Source of the DNA: Aestuariimicrobium kwangyangense DSM 21549
GTDB taxonomy: Bacteria > Actinomycetota > Actinomycetes > Propionibacteriales > Propionibacteriaceae
Assembly: GCF_000421525.1 (NCBI RefSeq)
Contig: NZ_ATXE01000003.1
Span: 124,001 to 188,000, forward strand
Reading direction: 5' to 3'
DNA length: 64,000 nucleotides
The notes under the pieces: model-generated
What the model saw: the letters and a program-made list of their open reading frames with translations, nothing else
Told to the model about the DNA's origin: nothing
Database searches by the model: none
Part shown: positions 17,808-27,003 of the stretch, piece after piece
How positions within the stretch are numbered: the stretch's first letter is position 1
Layout of the letters: the number at the start of each line of letters is the position of its first letter
Program-made: the position numbers and the translations under genes

Positions 17808-19006
17808 GCCAGACCACGACCGACCAGCCGGTGGTGCTGGAGGCACGCAATGTCACCAAGCACTTCGAGGTGCGCTCCAAGGAGGGCGTGCGGGTCGTCC
17901 GTGCAGTCGAGGGGGTCGACCTGCAGCTCCACCGTGGGGAGATCGTCGCCATGGTGGGGGAGTCGGGCTCGGGCAAGACCACCGTGGCGCGGATGCTCAG
18001 CCTCTACTACCCGGTCACCGAGGGCGAGATCCTGCTGCACGGCAAGCCCGTGACCAAGGTCTCGGGCGGGGCTGCCAAGGACTACTACGCCCAGGTGCAG
18101 TTGCTCTTCCAGGACCCGTTCGCCTCGCTCAACTCGCTCAAGTCGATCCGGCACATCCTCAGCCGGGCGGTGCGCATCCACAGTCCCCGGCTGGGCCGGG
18201 AGGCCGTCGAGGAGAAGGTGCTCGCCCTGCTCGACAAGGTGGCCCTCACCCCGGCCTCGCAGTACATCGACAAGTTCCCCCACGAACTCTCGGGTGGGCA
18301 GCGGCAGCGGATCGTGATCGCCCGTGCGCTGGCCGTCGAACCCAGCGTGATGCTCGGTGACGAACCGATCTCGATGCTCGACGTCTCGATTCGTCTCGAC
18401 GTGCTCAACCTGCTCACCCACCTGCGGGACGAGGAGGGCGTCGCCCTGCTCTACATCACCCACGACATCGCGTCGGCGCGCTACATCGCCGACCGGATCA
18501 ACGTCATGTACGCAGGCGAGATGGTCGAGGGAGGCCCCTCGGAGTCGGTGATCCACACCCCGCAGCACCCCTACACCCGGCTACTACTAGATTCCTCACC
18601 CAATCCCGACCGGGGCATCGACTCAGACCAGGGCTCCCTGTTCGACGAGGTGGGCGACCTGGGTGAGCCTCCCTCGCTGATCGAGCCACCGGCCGGCTGC
18701 CGGTTCAACCCGCGCTGCCCGTTCGCGATGCAGATCTGCACCACCGACAAGCCGGAACGCACCGAGGTGACGCCCGGCCACTGGGCACGATGCCACCTCC
18801 ACACCGTCGGGGGCGCCGAGCAGTTGCTGCAACCGAGCATCCAGTTCGGCATTCCCGTCGAACACGTCGAGGCCCAACTCGACCAGGCCCTACCTTTTGA
18901 ATCCAGCACACCCGACACCCTCGGGGATCGGGCCGACGGCGCCGAGACCCAGACGGTGGTCGCCGAGTCAGAATCCACCAGCCAGTTCGGAGGACCCCAA
19001 CCGTGA
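17804..19006 (+). CDS. ABC importer ATPase, DppF/OppF type
   Basis: Second importer ATPase, 400 residues. Walker A is GESGSGKTT, signature LSGGQRQRIVIARAL, Walker B VMLGDEPISMLD (Gly replaces the usual Ala), switch His in ITHDIASARYI. The C-terminal OppD/F domain contains HPYTRLLLDSSPNPD and the cysteine set CRFNPRCPFAMQIC and RCHLH. After the cysteine domain there is an unusual tail of about 70 residues (GAEQLLQPSIQFGIPVEHVEAQ onward) not needed for the ATPase fold. It overlaps both neighbours by 4 bp (ATGA upstream, GTGA downstream), so translation is coupled with the beta-galactosidase. Confidence 0.92.
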   Translation: MSQTTTDQPVVLEARNVTKHFEVRSKEGVRVVRAVEGVDLQLHRGEIVAMVGESGSGKTTVARMLSLYYPVTEGEILLHGKPVTKVSGGAAKDYYAQVQLLFQDPFASLNSLKSIRHILSRAVRIHSPRLGREAVEEKVLALLDKVALTPASQYIDKFPHELSGGQRQRIVIARALAVEPSVMLGDEPISMLDVSIRLDVLNLLTHLRDEEGVALLYITHDIASARYIADRINVMYAGEMVEGGPSESVIHTPQHPYTRLLLDSSPNPDRGIDSDQGSLFDEVGDLGEPPSLIEPPAGCRFNPRCPFAMQICTTDKPERTEVTPGHWARCHLHTVGGAEQLLQPSIQFGIPVEHVEAQLDQALPFESSTPDTLGDRADGAETQTVVAESESTSQFGGPQP

Positions 19007-20802
19007 GACTTCAGTCCACCCCGCAGGGATTCCTGCGCGACGGACAACCCCACCTGATCGTCTCGGGAGCCGTGCACTACTTCAGGGTGCTCCCCGAACT
19101 GTGGCGCGACCGGCTGCTCCGGGTGAAGGCGATGGGGTGCAACACCGTCGAGACCTATGTCGCCTGGAACTTCCACGCACCGACCGCTGACCAGGTCGAC
19201 TTCAGCGGATGGCGTGACCTCGAGCTGTTCCTGCAGACGGCTGCCGAGATCGGACTCGATGCCATCGTGCGGCCGGGCCCCTACATCTGCGCCGAGTGGG
19301 AGGGCGGCGGCTTCCCCGGCTGGCTGCTGCGCGACCGCAACCTTCGACTCCGCGTGAACGATCCCGGCTACCTGGCCCACGTCGACCGCTGGTTCGACGA
19401 GCTGATCCCGCGGATCGCCCGCCACCAGGCCAGCCGGGGCGGGAACGTCGTGATGGTGCAGGTCGAGAACGAGTACGGCTCCTTCGGTGACGACCGGGCG
19501 CACCTCGAGCACCTGCGCGACGGACTCCTCGCCCGCGGCATCGACGAACTGCTGGTCACCTCGGACGGGCCCGGTCAGGCATGGCTGTCGGGGGGCACGG
19601 TCGACGGTGCGTTGGCGACGGTCAACTTCGGGTCGCGCGCCGACGAGGTGATCGAGATGTGCCGCACCGAACTGCCCGACCAGCCGCTGATGTGCATGGA
19701 GTTCTGGAACGGCTGGTTCGACCACTGGGGCGAGGAGCACCACACGCGCCCGGCCGACAGCGCCGCTGCCGAACTCGAGACCATGCTGGCGCATGGCATG
19801 TCGGTCAACTTCTACATGGCACACGGTGGCACCAATTTCGGGCTGTGGGCTGGGGCGAACCACCACGCCGAGTACCTCGAGGCCGGGCTGCAGCCGACGG
19901 TGACCAGCTACGACTACGACGCCGCCATCGGTGAGGACGGTCGGCTGACCCCGAAGTTCCACGCCTTCCGTGAGGTGATCGGGCGCCACCTCGACCTGGC
20001 CGCAGCCAACGAGGCGCTGGCCCTCGTCCCCGAACAGAAGGTGCTGCCAGAAGCCAGGCTCGACCTGGAGTGGCGAGGTCTGGTCGGCACAGACCTGTGG
20101 CAGCGGCTCGACTCCGGGGGACACCCCCACCCACCCACCTTCGAGGACCTCGGCCTCGAGCGAGGGGCACTTTTGCTGAAACGGCGCACCCAGCTCTCCG
20201 ACTGGCCCGCGACCGTCAAACTGCTCGGACTGCATGATCGTGCGTGGGTCTTCTGCGACGGCCAGTACGTCGGCGTCTGCGACCGCAACGACGAAGCCCC
20301 CGAACTGACGCTGCCGACCTCCTCCGCCTCGGGTGAGGGACGGCGCGAGGTCGACCTCGAGATCCTGGTCGAGTCGCAGGGCCGGGTGAACTTCGGCCCG
20401 CACCTGCCCGACCGCAAGGGAATCCTGCGCGGGGTGTGGTTGTCCCCGCGCTTCCTCAACGGCTGGCAGGTCACCGCCTGGCCGTTGGAGCAGATGGCAG
20501 ACGACCTGCGGGCGGTCGCCTCGTCCGACGCACTGGTCGGCCCACCGAACGGGCCGTCCGTTGCCACGGTCACCATCGATGTGGACGAACCCGCCGACAC
20601 CTACCTCGACACCAGCGGTCTGGGCCGGGGTGTCGTGTGGGTCGGCGACTTCTGTCTGGGACGATTCGACCAGCGCGGTCCGCAGACGACCCTGTACGTG
20701 CCAGCCCCGCTGCTGGCAGACGGCAGCACCACCATCACCCTGCTCGACTTCGAACCCACGGGGGTCACCAGCATCGGGCTGGTCGCACACCCCAGTCTGT
20801 GA
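19003..20802 (+). CDS. GH35 beta-galactosidase
   Basis: Retaining glycoside hydrolase family 35 enzyme that removes non-reducing terminal beta-galactose, 599 residues. The N-terminal TIM barrel shows SGAVHYFRVLPELWRDRL, CNTVETYVAWNFHAP, IVRPGPYICAEWEGGG and MVQVENEYGSFGDD, with E157 as acid/base; the nucleophile is E233 in CMEFWNGWFDHWG. Beta-sandwich domains follow from about residue 390. No signal peptide is present, so it acts in the cytoplasm on sugar brought in by the upstream importer. GTG start overlaps the preceding stop (GTGA). Confidence 0.93.
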   Translation: MRLQSTPQGFLRDGQPHLIVSGAVHYFRVLPELWRDRLLRVKAMGCNTVETYVAWNFHAPTADQVDFSGWRDLELFLQTAAEIGLDAIVRPGPYICAEWEGGGFPGWLLRDRNLRLRVNDPGYLAHVDRWFDELIPRIARHQASRGGNVVMVQVENEYGSFGDDRAHLEHLRDGLLARGIDELLVTSDGPGQAWLSGGTVDGALATVNFGSRADEVIEMCRTELPDQPLMCMEFWNGWFDHWGEEHHTRPADSAAAELETMLAHGMSVNFYMAHGGTNFGLWAGANHHAEYLEAGLQPTVTSYDYDAAIGEDGRLTPKFHAFREVIGRHLDLAAANEALALVPEQKVLPEARLDLEWRGLVGTDLWQRLDSGGHPHPPTFEDLGLERGALLLKRRTQLSDWPATVKLLGLHDRAWVFCDGQYVGVCDRNDEAPELTLPTSSASGEGRREVDLEILVESQGRVNFGPHLPDRKGILRGVWLSPRFLNGWQVTAWPLEQMADDLRAVASSDALVGPPNGPSVATVTIDVDEPADTYLDTSGLGRGVVWVGDFCLGRFDQRGPQTTLYVPAPLLADGSTTITLLDFEPTGVTSIGLVAHPSL

Positions 20803-20813
20803 AAGGACCTGTT

Positions 20814-21986
20814 GTGAACGACCTGCGGATTGCTGTCATTGGCCACGGCATGCGCGCCAGCCTTGCCAAGCTCGCCCACAAGCCGGGAGAGGGATCCCGG
20901 GTCACCGTCATCGTCGAACCCACCGATCGTGGTCTGGACGATGCGCGGAAGTTCTACGACGACCAGGTCACCTACCTTCGGTCGGTCGACGAGCTGATGG
21001 AGCGGGACGATGTCGACGCCGCCATGGTGTTCACCCCCGACAACGTGCACTTCGAGGTCGCGATGCGCACCCTCGAGAAGGGGTGGCCGACCTTCTGTGA
21101 GAAGCCGATGGGCATCACCATCGAGCAGTGCGACTCGATGCTCGAGTTGGCTCATGAGAAGCGCACCCGGCTCTACATCGGGCACAACATGCGCCACATG
21201 CCGGTGGTGCGCCAGCTCAAGCGGCTGATCGACGAGGGTGCGGTCGGGAACGTCAAGGCGATCTGGACCCGGCACTTCGTGGGCGCAGGCGGCGACTTCT
21301 ACTTCAAGGACTGGCACGCCGATCGCGCCAACGTCACGAGTCTGCTGCTGCAGAAGGGCGCACACGACATCGACGTGATGCACCACCTGGCCGGCAGCTA
21401 CACCCGACGGGTCTCGGGCATCGGTGACCTGATGGTCTACGGCGACATCGCCTCGCGTCGCGACAACACCGACCGGCGCATGTGGGACTGGTATGACGCC
21501 GATGTCTTCCCGCCCACCACCCAGACCGACCTCAACCCGGTGGTCGACGTCGAGGACATCTCGATGCTGCACATGGTGCTCGAGAGCGGCGTGCTGGCCA
21601 GCTATGAGCAGTGCCACTTCACGCCCGACTACTGGCGCAACTACACCGTCATCGGCGACGCCGGCCGCATCGAGAACATGTCGGACGACGGAGGCGGCCA
21701 GATCCACATCTGGAACTCACGCCGCGGCGGGGCCGGGCAGCCCGACGCGGTCGAGGTGATCTCGCGGGGAGACGGCACCCACGCCGGTGCGGACCCCAAC
21801 CTGGTGGCCGAGTTCCTGAGGTTCGCCCGTGAGGGCGGCGCGACCGACGTGTCGGCCATCGCCGCCCGCGAGGCCGTGGCGACGGGCTGCGTCGGCGCCG
21901 AGTCCATCCGGACGGGCGGGGCCATGCTGCCCGTGCCCCCGGTGGCCGAGCACCTGCGGGCCTACTTCGACGGCGGTCAGGTCTGA
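20814..21986 (+). CDS. Gfo/Idh/MocA-family oxidoreductase
   Basis: NAD(P)-dependent sugar dehydrogenase of the Gfo/Idh/MocA family, 390 residues. The Rossmann start is LRIAVIGHGMRASLAKLAH; the family EKP motif is in FCEKPMGITIEQCDSML, followed by YIGHNMRHMPVVRQLKRLI. The C-terminal alpha/beta domain includes KGAHDIDVMHHLAGSYTRRV, where His and Asp are typical catalytic-site residues. GTG 20814 has GAAAGGA at 20801-20807. It probably oxidises or epimerises a sugar released by the GH35 enzyme or sulfatase. It ends 3 bp before the LacI gene. Confidence 0.9.
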   Translation: MNDLRIAVIGHGMRASLAKLAHKPGEGSRVTVIVEPTDRGLDDARKFYDDQVTYLRSVDELMERDDVDAAMVFTPDNVHFEVAMRTLEKGWPTFCEKPMGITIEQCDSMLELAHEKRTRLYIGHNMRHMPVVRQLKRLIDEGAVGNVKAIWTRHFVGAGGDFYFKDWHADRANVTSLLLQKGAHDIDVMHHLAGSYTRRVSGIGDLMVYGDIASRRDNTDRRMWDWYDADVFPPTTQTDLNPVVDVEDISMLHMVLESGVLASYEQCHFTPDYWRNYTVIGDAGRIENMSDDGGGQIHIWNSRRGGAGQPDAVEVISRGDGTHAGADPNLVAEFLRFAREGGATDVSAIAAREAVATGCVGAESIRTGGAMLPVPPVAEHLRAYFDGGQV

Positions 21987-21989
21987 GCC

Positions 21990-23024
21990 GTGACCGTCGG
22001 GGGGGAGCAGGGGGAGGTGGCCCGCACCGGGCGGGTCACCCTCTCGCAGGTCGCCAGGGCTGCGGGGGTGTCGACCACCACGGCATCGTTCGTGTTGGCC
22101 GGTCGCAAGGACGGCCAGCGCCCGGCCTCCGACCAGACTGCCGCCCGGGTGATGCAGGCCGCCCGCGACCTGGGGTACGCCGCCAACGCCCACGCCAGGG
22201 CCATGCGCCGGGGACGCACTGACTCGGTGGCGCTGGCCCTCGGCGACCCGCGGGACCCCTGGGCCAACGAACTGGCGCACGTGGTCAGCCTGCACGCCAG
22301 CGGTCGTGGGCTGAGCACACTGGTGCTGGCCGACGACTCGTGGCCCACCCTGCTGCAGGGGCACCAGTTCGACTGCGCCCTGGTCACGGGCGCCGAGTAC
22401 CACGAGCACGGGCACGACCAGGTGCGCGAACTGGCGCGGCAGGGCAACCGGTTGGTCGTCCACTCGGCCGAACTCGAACCCGCCGGCTTCGATGTGATCC
22501 GGTCCGCGGCGACGACGGCAGTGGGGGAGGCGCACGCCCTGCTGAGGTCCCGACATGAGCGGGTGCACTACCTGGGCGCCGTGCAGGCAGCGACTCCCGT
22601 ACGGTCACCCAGCCGCCGTGACCTGTTCCTGCAGGCTGTCACCGAGGCGGGGGACGACCCGCGTGGCGCCGTCGTCCGGGTGGCACCCACGCTGGGAGCG
22701 GCCCAATCGGCCGCGACCGAGTGGTTGCACAGACCGGGTCGTCCGACGGCCGTGGTGACCCAGACCGGGTACCTGGCCATCGCGTTGCAGGCGGCCGCGC
22801 TGCGGGTCGGCGTCCGGGTGCCCGACGACCTCGAGATCATCGCCCTGGGTGACGTGCCGGAGGCCACCTCACTGTTCGGCCCCGTCAGCCACTTCGCCCC
22901 CGACGACGGCTTCACCCAGATCGCCGACGCGCTGGTGGTCAGGGCGGTCACCCCGCCGGACGATCTGCCCTGGCGACTGGTGGATCTCGCCTGGGTGCTC
23001 CAGCCGGGACTCACCACCCGCTGA
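21990..23024 (+). CDS. LacI-family transcriptional regulator
   Basis: Local repressor of the carbohydrate locus, 344 residues. The helix-turn-helix is VTLSQVARAAGVSTTTASFVLAGR with the hinge region RVMQAARDLGYAANAHARAMRRG (residues about 15-70). The rest is a periplasmic-binding-protein-like effector domain; it keeps the QTGYLAIALQAAALRVGVRVPDDLEIIALGD segment where typical members have G(F)ND and AIGxL...PxDvsvvGfDd, so the effector pocket diverges from the classic form. The operator at 12742-12755 is its likely target. It closes the operon and is followed by a hairpin. Confidence 0.9.
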   Translation: MTVGGEQGEVARTGRVTLSQVARAAGVSTTTASFVLAGRKDGQRPASDQTAARVMQAARDLGYAANAHARAMRRGRTDSVALALGDPRDPWANELAHVVSLHASGRGLSTLVLADDSWPTLLQGHQFDCALVTGAEYHEHGHDQVRELARQGNRLVVHSAELEPAGFDVIRSAATTAVGEAHALLRSRHERVHYLGAVQAATPVRSPSRRDLFLQAVTEAGDDPRGAVVRVAPTLGAAQSAATEWLHRPGRPTAVVTQTGYLAIALQAAALRVGVRVPDDLEIIALGDVPEATSLFGPVSHFAPDDGFTQIADALVVRAVTPPDDLPWRLVDLAWVLQPGLTTR

Positions 23025-23029
23025 GGACC

Positions 23030-23066
23030 AGCTCGCGGGTGGCGCGCCGAGCTGTGTTGCTTTGCG
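23030..23066 (+). terminator. Terminator after the LacI gene
   Basis: AGCTCG (23030-23035) pairs with CGAGCT (23048-23053), followed by GTGTTGCTTTG. It lies in the 102-bp gap between convergent genes. Confidence 0.45.
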
Positions 23067-23126
23067 GGAGCGGGTCTGGATCGGTGCCACGCGGAGAGCT
23101 CCTGGGATGGAGGGATCGTCGCTGGC

Positions 23127-24725
23127 TCAACCTTGGTAGGTGACCCGCTTCAGCACCTCGGGCCAGGTGCGGTCCAGCACCATGCCGCCGAAGACCACCC
23201 CGAGCCAGGTGTAGACGGGGCCGAGCAAGGCCCCGATCACTGCCACCAGCCACACCAGGGAGGGACGATCGAGGCTCACCAACAGCGGCCCGATGAACGG
23301 CAGCGAGATGATCAGCGTGCCGACCATGCAGACCAGGGTCAGGAACAGCCCGACCATGCCGCCACCGCTGGTGCGTCCGAACGCGTTCTGCCCCGGCGGG
23401 GGTGCGGCGTACTGCCACACGGCGCCGGCCAGGGAGCCCACACCCATGCCGGCACCGACCGCGCCGATCATCCCCCCGTAGACGGCGGGGGCCCACGCCC
23501 ACTGCCCGGACAGTGCCAGAAAGGCGGTGGCGCTCACGAGCGCGATCGGCCCCAGGATGCACAGCACCGCCAGCACCCGCCCCCACCGGTCGTCCATGCC
23601 CCGCAGTCCCGAGGTGACGTGCATCCACAGGGCAGAGCCGTCATAGACGATCTCGGTGGAGACCGTCAGCCCGGCCATCATCACCATCCCTCCGATCGGG
23701 TACAGCGTGGTCGAGACACGGTGCACCCCACCGAGTTCGGGGTTGATCAACATCGGGAAGGCCATCAGGAAGGGCACCGCGAACACCGACACGAGCACCA
23801 TCAGGTGTCGGGGGTCCCGTCGCCAGTACCGCAGGGACCGAGCGGCCACGGCACCGGCGGGGGAGTCGGGGAACAGTCGATCAAGTCGGGAGTGGGGGCG
23901 CACCTTCGTCCCGTCACCACCGGTGAGCAGGGGCGAGACGAGCGCCAGGTCGAGCTGGCGCTCCCACACCTTCCACAGGACGACCACGAAGGCCACGGAG
24001 AGCACCAACTTGACCGCCGCCACCCACCACAGGCCGTGCGCCGCCTCCCAGGGCATCGACCACGCCCATGCCAGCGGCGTCCATCCGAGCAGGGTCGCGG
24101 CTGGCTGCAGGGTGCTCGCCAACTCGTGGCGGTGGTCCATGATGGTGCGCTGCAGCAGCTGGATCGCCACACCGACTCCCAAACCGAACAGGCCGAGGAT
24201 CAGCGCAGCCACGTCGCGCCAGCGGCGCCGGTTGAAGGCTGCCGAGAAGAAGCTGGCGAGGGTGCGGGCCAGCAACACGCAGGTGGGAACGCCCACCAGC
24301 AGCGCCAGCACCGAGAACACCAGTGGGCCGGGGGCGCGTGACCATGTCACCACCTGCCCGGCGGCCAGTGCGAGCGTGATCAGACCGCCCACTCCGATCT
24401 GGCTCACGGCGAGCAGGCCAGGCATCAGCTGCCTCGCCCGCACCGGGAAGAGGGCGAATCGTCCGGGATCCAAGGTCTGGTCCATGCCGGCCACCAACAG
24501 CGTCACCATCGGCCAGCCCACCGTCACCAGCGCGAACCCCAGGGTGGTCACGACACCGGCCAAGCTCAGCGGTTGGCCGCGCAACAGAGTCAGCCCTGCC
24601 ACCGCCGCGAGCACGAAGCCGAGGGCGTACAGGCCTCCGATGGCCAGGGCGATGAGGATGCCGACGTTGCGGCGCACCGCCCGCCAGGAGAGCTTCAGTT
24701 GGAGTCGAAGGAGCGTCCCAACCAT
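23127..24725 (-). CDS. ABC exporter permease, ABC-2-like
   Basis: A 532-residue integral membrane protein with about twelve hydrophobic segments (for example NVGILIALAIGGLYALGFVLAAVAG and ALILGLFGLGVGVAIQLLQ). It has no recognisable enzymatic motif and is assigned as the membrane half of an exporter because its start lies inside the 3' end of the ATPase gene (31-bp overlap). The central cytoplasmic stretch PLLTGGDGTKVRPHSRLDRLFPDSPAG separates two membrane halves. Large permeases of this sort are common in actinobacteria; the substrate is unknown. Confidence 0.8.
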   Translation of the reverse strand: MVGTLLRLQLKLSWRAVRRNVGILIALAIGGLYALGFVLAAVAGLTLLRGQPLSLAGVVTTLGFALVTVGWPMVTLLVAGMDQTLDPGRFALFPVRARQLMPGLLAVSQIGVGGLITLALAAGQVVTWSRAPGPLVFSVLALLVGVPTCVLLARTLASFFSAAFNRRRWRDVAALILGLFGLGVGVAIQLLQRTIMDHRHELASTLQPAATLLGWTPLAWAWSMPWEAAHGLWWVAAVKLVLSVAFVVVLWKVWERQLDLALVSPLLTGGDGTKVRPHSRLDRLFPDSPAGAVAARSLRYWRRDPRHLMVLVSVFAVPFLMAFPMLINPELGGVHRVSTTLYPIGGMVMMAGLTVSTEIVYDGSALWMHVTSGLRGMDDRWGRVLAVLCILGPIALVSATAFLALSGQWAWAPAVYGGMIGAVGAGMGVGSLAGAVWQYAAPPPGQNAFGRTSGGGMVGLFLTLVCMVGTLIISLPFIGPLLVSLDRPSLVWLVAVIGALLGPVYTWLGVVFGGMVLDRTWPEVLKRVTYQG

Positions 24726-25546
24726 GCCATTGCCTCCCCTGCCACGTGCTGCGGGCCTCCGACCAGTTCCACGAAGCGGTCCTGCAGAGACTGGCCCTGC
24801 TTGACCTCCTCGGTGGGTCCGACCGCCAGCACCTTGCCGGCGGCGATCACCCCCACGGCATCACAGAGCGACTCGACCAGTTCCATCACGTGTGACGAGA
24901 TCACCACCGTCCCGCCGGAATCCACGAACTGTCTCAGCAGTTCCCGGATGCCCTGGCTCGACACCGGGTCCACCGCCTCGAGAGGCTCGTCCAACAGCAG
25001 CAACTGGGGGTTGTGGATGAGTGCACAGGCGAGCCCGATCTTCTTGGTCATGCCGGCGGAGTAGTCCACCACCAGGGTGTCGGCGTCGGCGGTCAGGCCA
25101 AGGGTCTCGAGCAGTGCCCCGCTGCGCTCGCTGATCACCGACGACGGCACCCGCCGCATGCTGCCGACGAAGGCCAGCAACTCCCGACCCGAGAGTCGGT
25201 CGAACAGGCGCATCCCGTCGGGTAGCACCCCCATCAGGGCCTTGGCCGAGACAGGGTCGCGCCAGACGTCGTGGCCCCACACCCGTACCCCGCCGGAATC
25301 GGGGCGAAGCAGACCGGTGGCCATCGACAAGGTGGTGGTCTTGCCGGCTCCGTTCGGCCCCACCAGGCCGAACAGGCACCCGGCGGGGACGACCAGTGAG
25401 AGGTCGTCCACCGCGACCTTGGCGCCGAAGCGCTTCGTCAGGCCCCTCATCTCGAGGGCAGGTGTGTGGGGTTGTCGTGCCGGCGTTGTGGTGCGTGCAG
25501 GTTGGACGATGGGGCGGGGCTCGTTCACGGACCCATCCAATCCCAC
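24695..25546 (-). CDS. ABC exporter ATPase
   Basis: Cytoplasmic ATPase of a two-gene exporter, 283 residues. Walker A is GPNGAGKTTT, Q-loop at LMGVLPDGM, signature YSAGMTKKIGLACAL (SAGM in place of SGGQ, as is usual in the CcmA/YhaQ branch), Walker B LLLLDEPLEAVDPVS, switch ISSHVMELVESLCD. ATG 25546 and GTG 25528 are both plausible starts; the first 30 residues are not part of the domain. It is divergent from sodA. Confidence 0.9.
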   Translation of the reverse strand: MGLDGSVNEPRPIVQPARTTTPARQPHTPALEMRGLTKRFGAKVAVDDLSLVVPAGCLFGLVGPNGAGKTTTLSMATGLLRPDSGGVRVWGHDVWRDPVSAKALMGVLPDGMRLFDRLSGRELLAFVGSMRRVPSSVISERSGALLETLGLTADADTLVVDYSAGMTKKIGLACALIHNPQLLLLDEPLEAVDPVSSQGIRELLRQFVDSGGTVVISSHVMELVESLCDAVGVIAAGKVLAVGPTEEVKQGQSLQDRFVELVGGPQHVAGEAMAWLGRSFDSN

Positions 25547-25577
25547 ATGGCGGTCGCCGGGAATGCGACCATCGGCC

Positions 25578-25613
25578 AGTCCGTTGCACCGAAAGCCCGG
25601 TCCGTTGCGCCGA
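25578..25613. repeat. Direct repeat upstream of sodA
   Basis: Two 15-bp copies of RGTCCGTTGCRCCGA (25578-25592 and 25599-25613) lie 21 bp apart, two helical turns, in the gap between the divergent ABC exporter and sodA. The arrangement suits a regulator binding one face of the DNA. Confidence 0.5.
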
Positions 25614-25702
25614 TACGTTGAACGAGTGCCGGATCAGGGCTTGAATGGAACGTGTCCGACAGGATCTGAACCAGAAGCATGTACCGCAACGAAAGGCGAA
25701 CC

Positions 25703-26314
25703 ATGGCTGTCTACACCCTGCCCGATCTCGACTACGACTACGGGGCACTTGCCCCCCACATCGCTCCCGAGATCATGGAGCTCCACCACAGCAAGCACCA
25801 CGCCACCTACGTCGCCGGCGCCAACACTGCCCTCGAGAAGCTGGCCGAGGCGCGCGACAAGAACGACTTCGGCGCGGTGAACAAGCTCGAGAAGGACCTC
25901 GCCTTCCACCTGGGCGGCCACATCAACCACTCCGTGTTCTGGAAGAACATGTCACCGGACGGCGGCGGCCGCCCCGATGGTGAGCTGGCCTCGGCGATCG
26001 ATGAGTACTTCGGCTCGTTCGAGGGCTTCCAGAACCACTTCAACGAGAACGCCAAGGCCCTGCAGGGCTCCGGTTGGTCGATGTTGGTCTGGGACCTGCT
26101 CGGCAAGCGTCTGAACGTCGCCCAGTTGTTCGACCAGCAGGGCAACCTGCCCGTCGGCCAGGTGCCGGTGCTGCAGCTGGACATGTGGGAGCACGCCTAC
26201 TACCTGCAGTACAAGAACGTGAAGGGCGACTACGTCACCGCATGGTGGAACGTCGTCAACTGGGCCGACGCCGCCCAGCGCTTCGCCAAGGCGCAGGCTG
26301 CCGACCTGGTCTGA
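25703..26314 (+). CDS. sodA: Superoxide dismutase, Fe/Mn family
   Basis: Converts superoxide to oxygen and hydrogen peroxide in the cytoplasm. The 203-residue product begins [19 protein letters not shown]. The metal ligands are visible: His in [12 protein letters not shown], His in [10 protein letters not shown], and Asp and His in [12 protein letters not shown]. Motif reading cannot separate Fe, Mn or cambialistic use; propionibacterial enzymes are often cambialistic. ATG 25703 with GAAAGGCGAA upstream is preferred over ATG 25679. A strong terminator follows. Confidence 0.96.
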   Translation: MAVYTLPDLDYDYGALAPHIAPEIMELHHSKHHATYVAGANTALEKLAEARDKNDFGAVNKLEKDLAFHLGGHINHSVFWKNMSPDGGGRPDGELASAIDEYFGSFEGFQNHFNENAKALQGSGWSMLVWDLLGKRLNVAQLFDQQGNLPVGQVPVLQLDMWEHAYYLQYKNVKGDYVTAWWNVVNWADAAQRFAKAQAADLV

Positions 26315-26347
26315 TCGGTCGCTCCGATCGGCCCCGAGTGGCTCTTC

Positions 26348-26378
26348 GACGGGTCCCCACCTCAGGGTGGGGCCCGTC
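26348..26378 (+). terminator. Terminator between sodA and the Tad operon
   Basis: Arms 26348-26361 and 26366-26378 pair over about 13 bp with one bulged T. The stem is symmetrical and can serve both convergent units. Confidence 0.65.
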
Positions 26379-26400
26379 GTCATGTCCGACGGCGGTCGGC

Positions 26401-27003
26401 TCACCAGCCGAGCAGGCCAGCGGCGGCGGGAGTCAGCAGGACTCCGGCGATCATGAACGGGCCGAAGGCGACCTCGCTTGCGCGGCTCGCCCGGCGCAGG
26501 GCCAACAGGACGAGGCTCGTCATGGCCACCAGCACGAACGCGATGGCGAGCGACAGCAAGCCCAGGCGGATTGCGCCCCAGCCACCCCCCAGCCACCCGA
26601 CCGCCGCGCCGGTCGAGAGCGCCAGCTTCACGTCCCCCAGTCCCATGCCGGCGGGATGCACGAAGGCGAGCACGAAGAACATGAACGCCGTCACGAGCCC
26701 GACCACGACCGCGATCCAGAGCCGCTTCCACTCACCGTGCGCGAGGGCGGGTACGACCAGCAGCGCGATGAACACCGGGAACATCTTCACGGTGTAGCGG
26801 TCGGGCAGTTCGTGGTGGGCCAGGTCGACCGCGACTGCTGATCCCCACGCCCAGGCGACAACGGCGAAGGCAGGCAGGGCCCACCAGTCGTGAAGCAACA
26901 GGGCGGCCCAGACGAGCACGGCCATCGTGGTCGCCACCCTGACCCAGGGGTCACCGGGACCCACCACCGCTGCGCCCGCGGGCGCTTGGTCCGGCAACGT
27001 CAC
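26401..27003 (-). CDS. tadV: Prepilin peptidase, A24 family (TadV/CpaA)
   Basis: Membrane aspartyl protease that removes the leader peptide of Flp-type prepilins. The 200-residue product has the two catalytic Asp regions AVDLAHHELPDRYT and HPAGMGLGDVKLAL (GxGxGDVK) and about six hydrophobic segments. There is no N-terminal methyltransferase zinc domain, as expected for the short TadV/CpaA type. It is the last gene of the Tad operon and its GTG overlaps the tadC stop by 4 bp. Confidence 0.9.
   Translation of the reverse strand: MTLPDQAPAGAAVVGPGDPWVRVATTMAVLVWAALLLHDWWALPAFAVVAWAWGSAVAVDLAHHELPDRYTVKMFPVFIALLVVPALAHGEWKRLWIAVVVGLVTAFMFFVLAFVHPAGMGLGDVKLALSTGAAVGWLGGGWGAIRLGLLSLAIAFVLVAMTSLVLLALRRASRASEVAFGPFMIAGVLLTPAAAGLLGW

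Noticed and set aside
12821-19006. Dipeptide uptake system
   Set aside because: The protein class fits, but the linked GH35, oxidoreductase, LacI and sulfatase genes point to sugar. Peptide transport is not excluded.
18571-20790. Long antisense open frame over the GH35 gene (about 739 codons)
   Set aside because: It mirrors a well-supported gene on the other strand and shows no domain or start signal. High GC leaves long shadow frames in this window.
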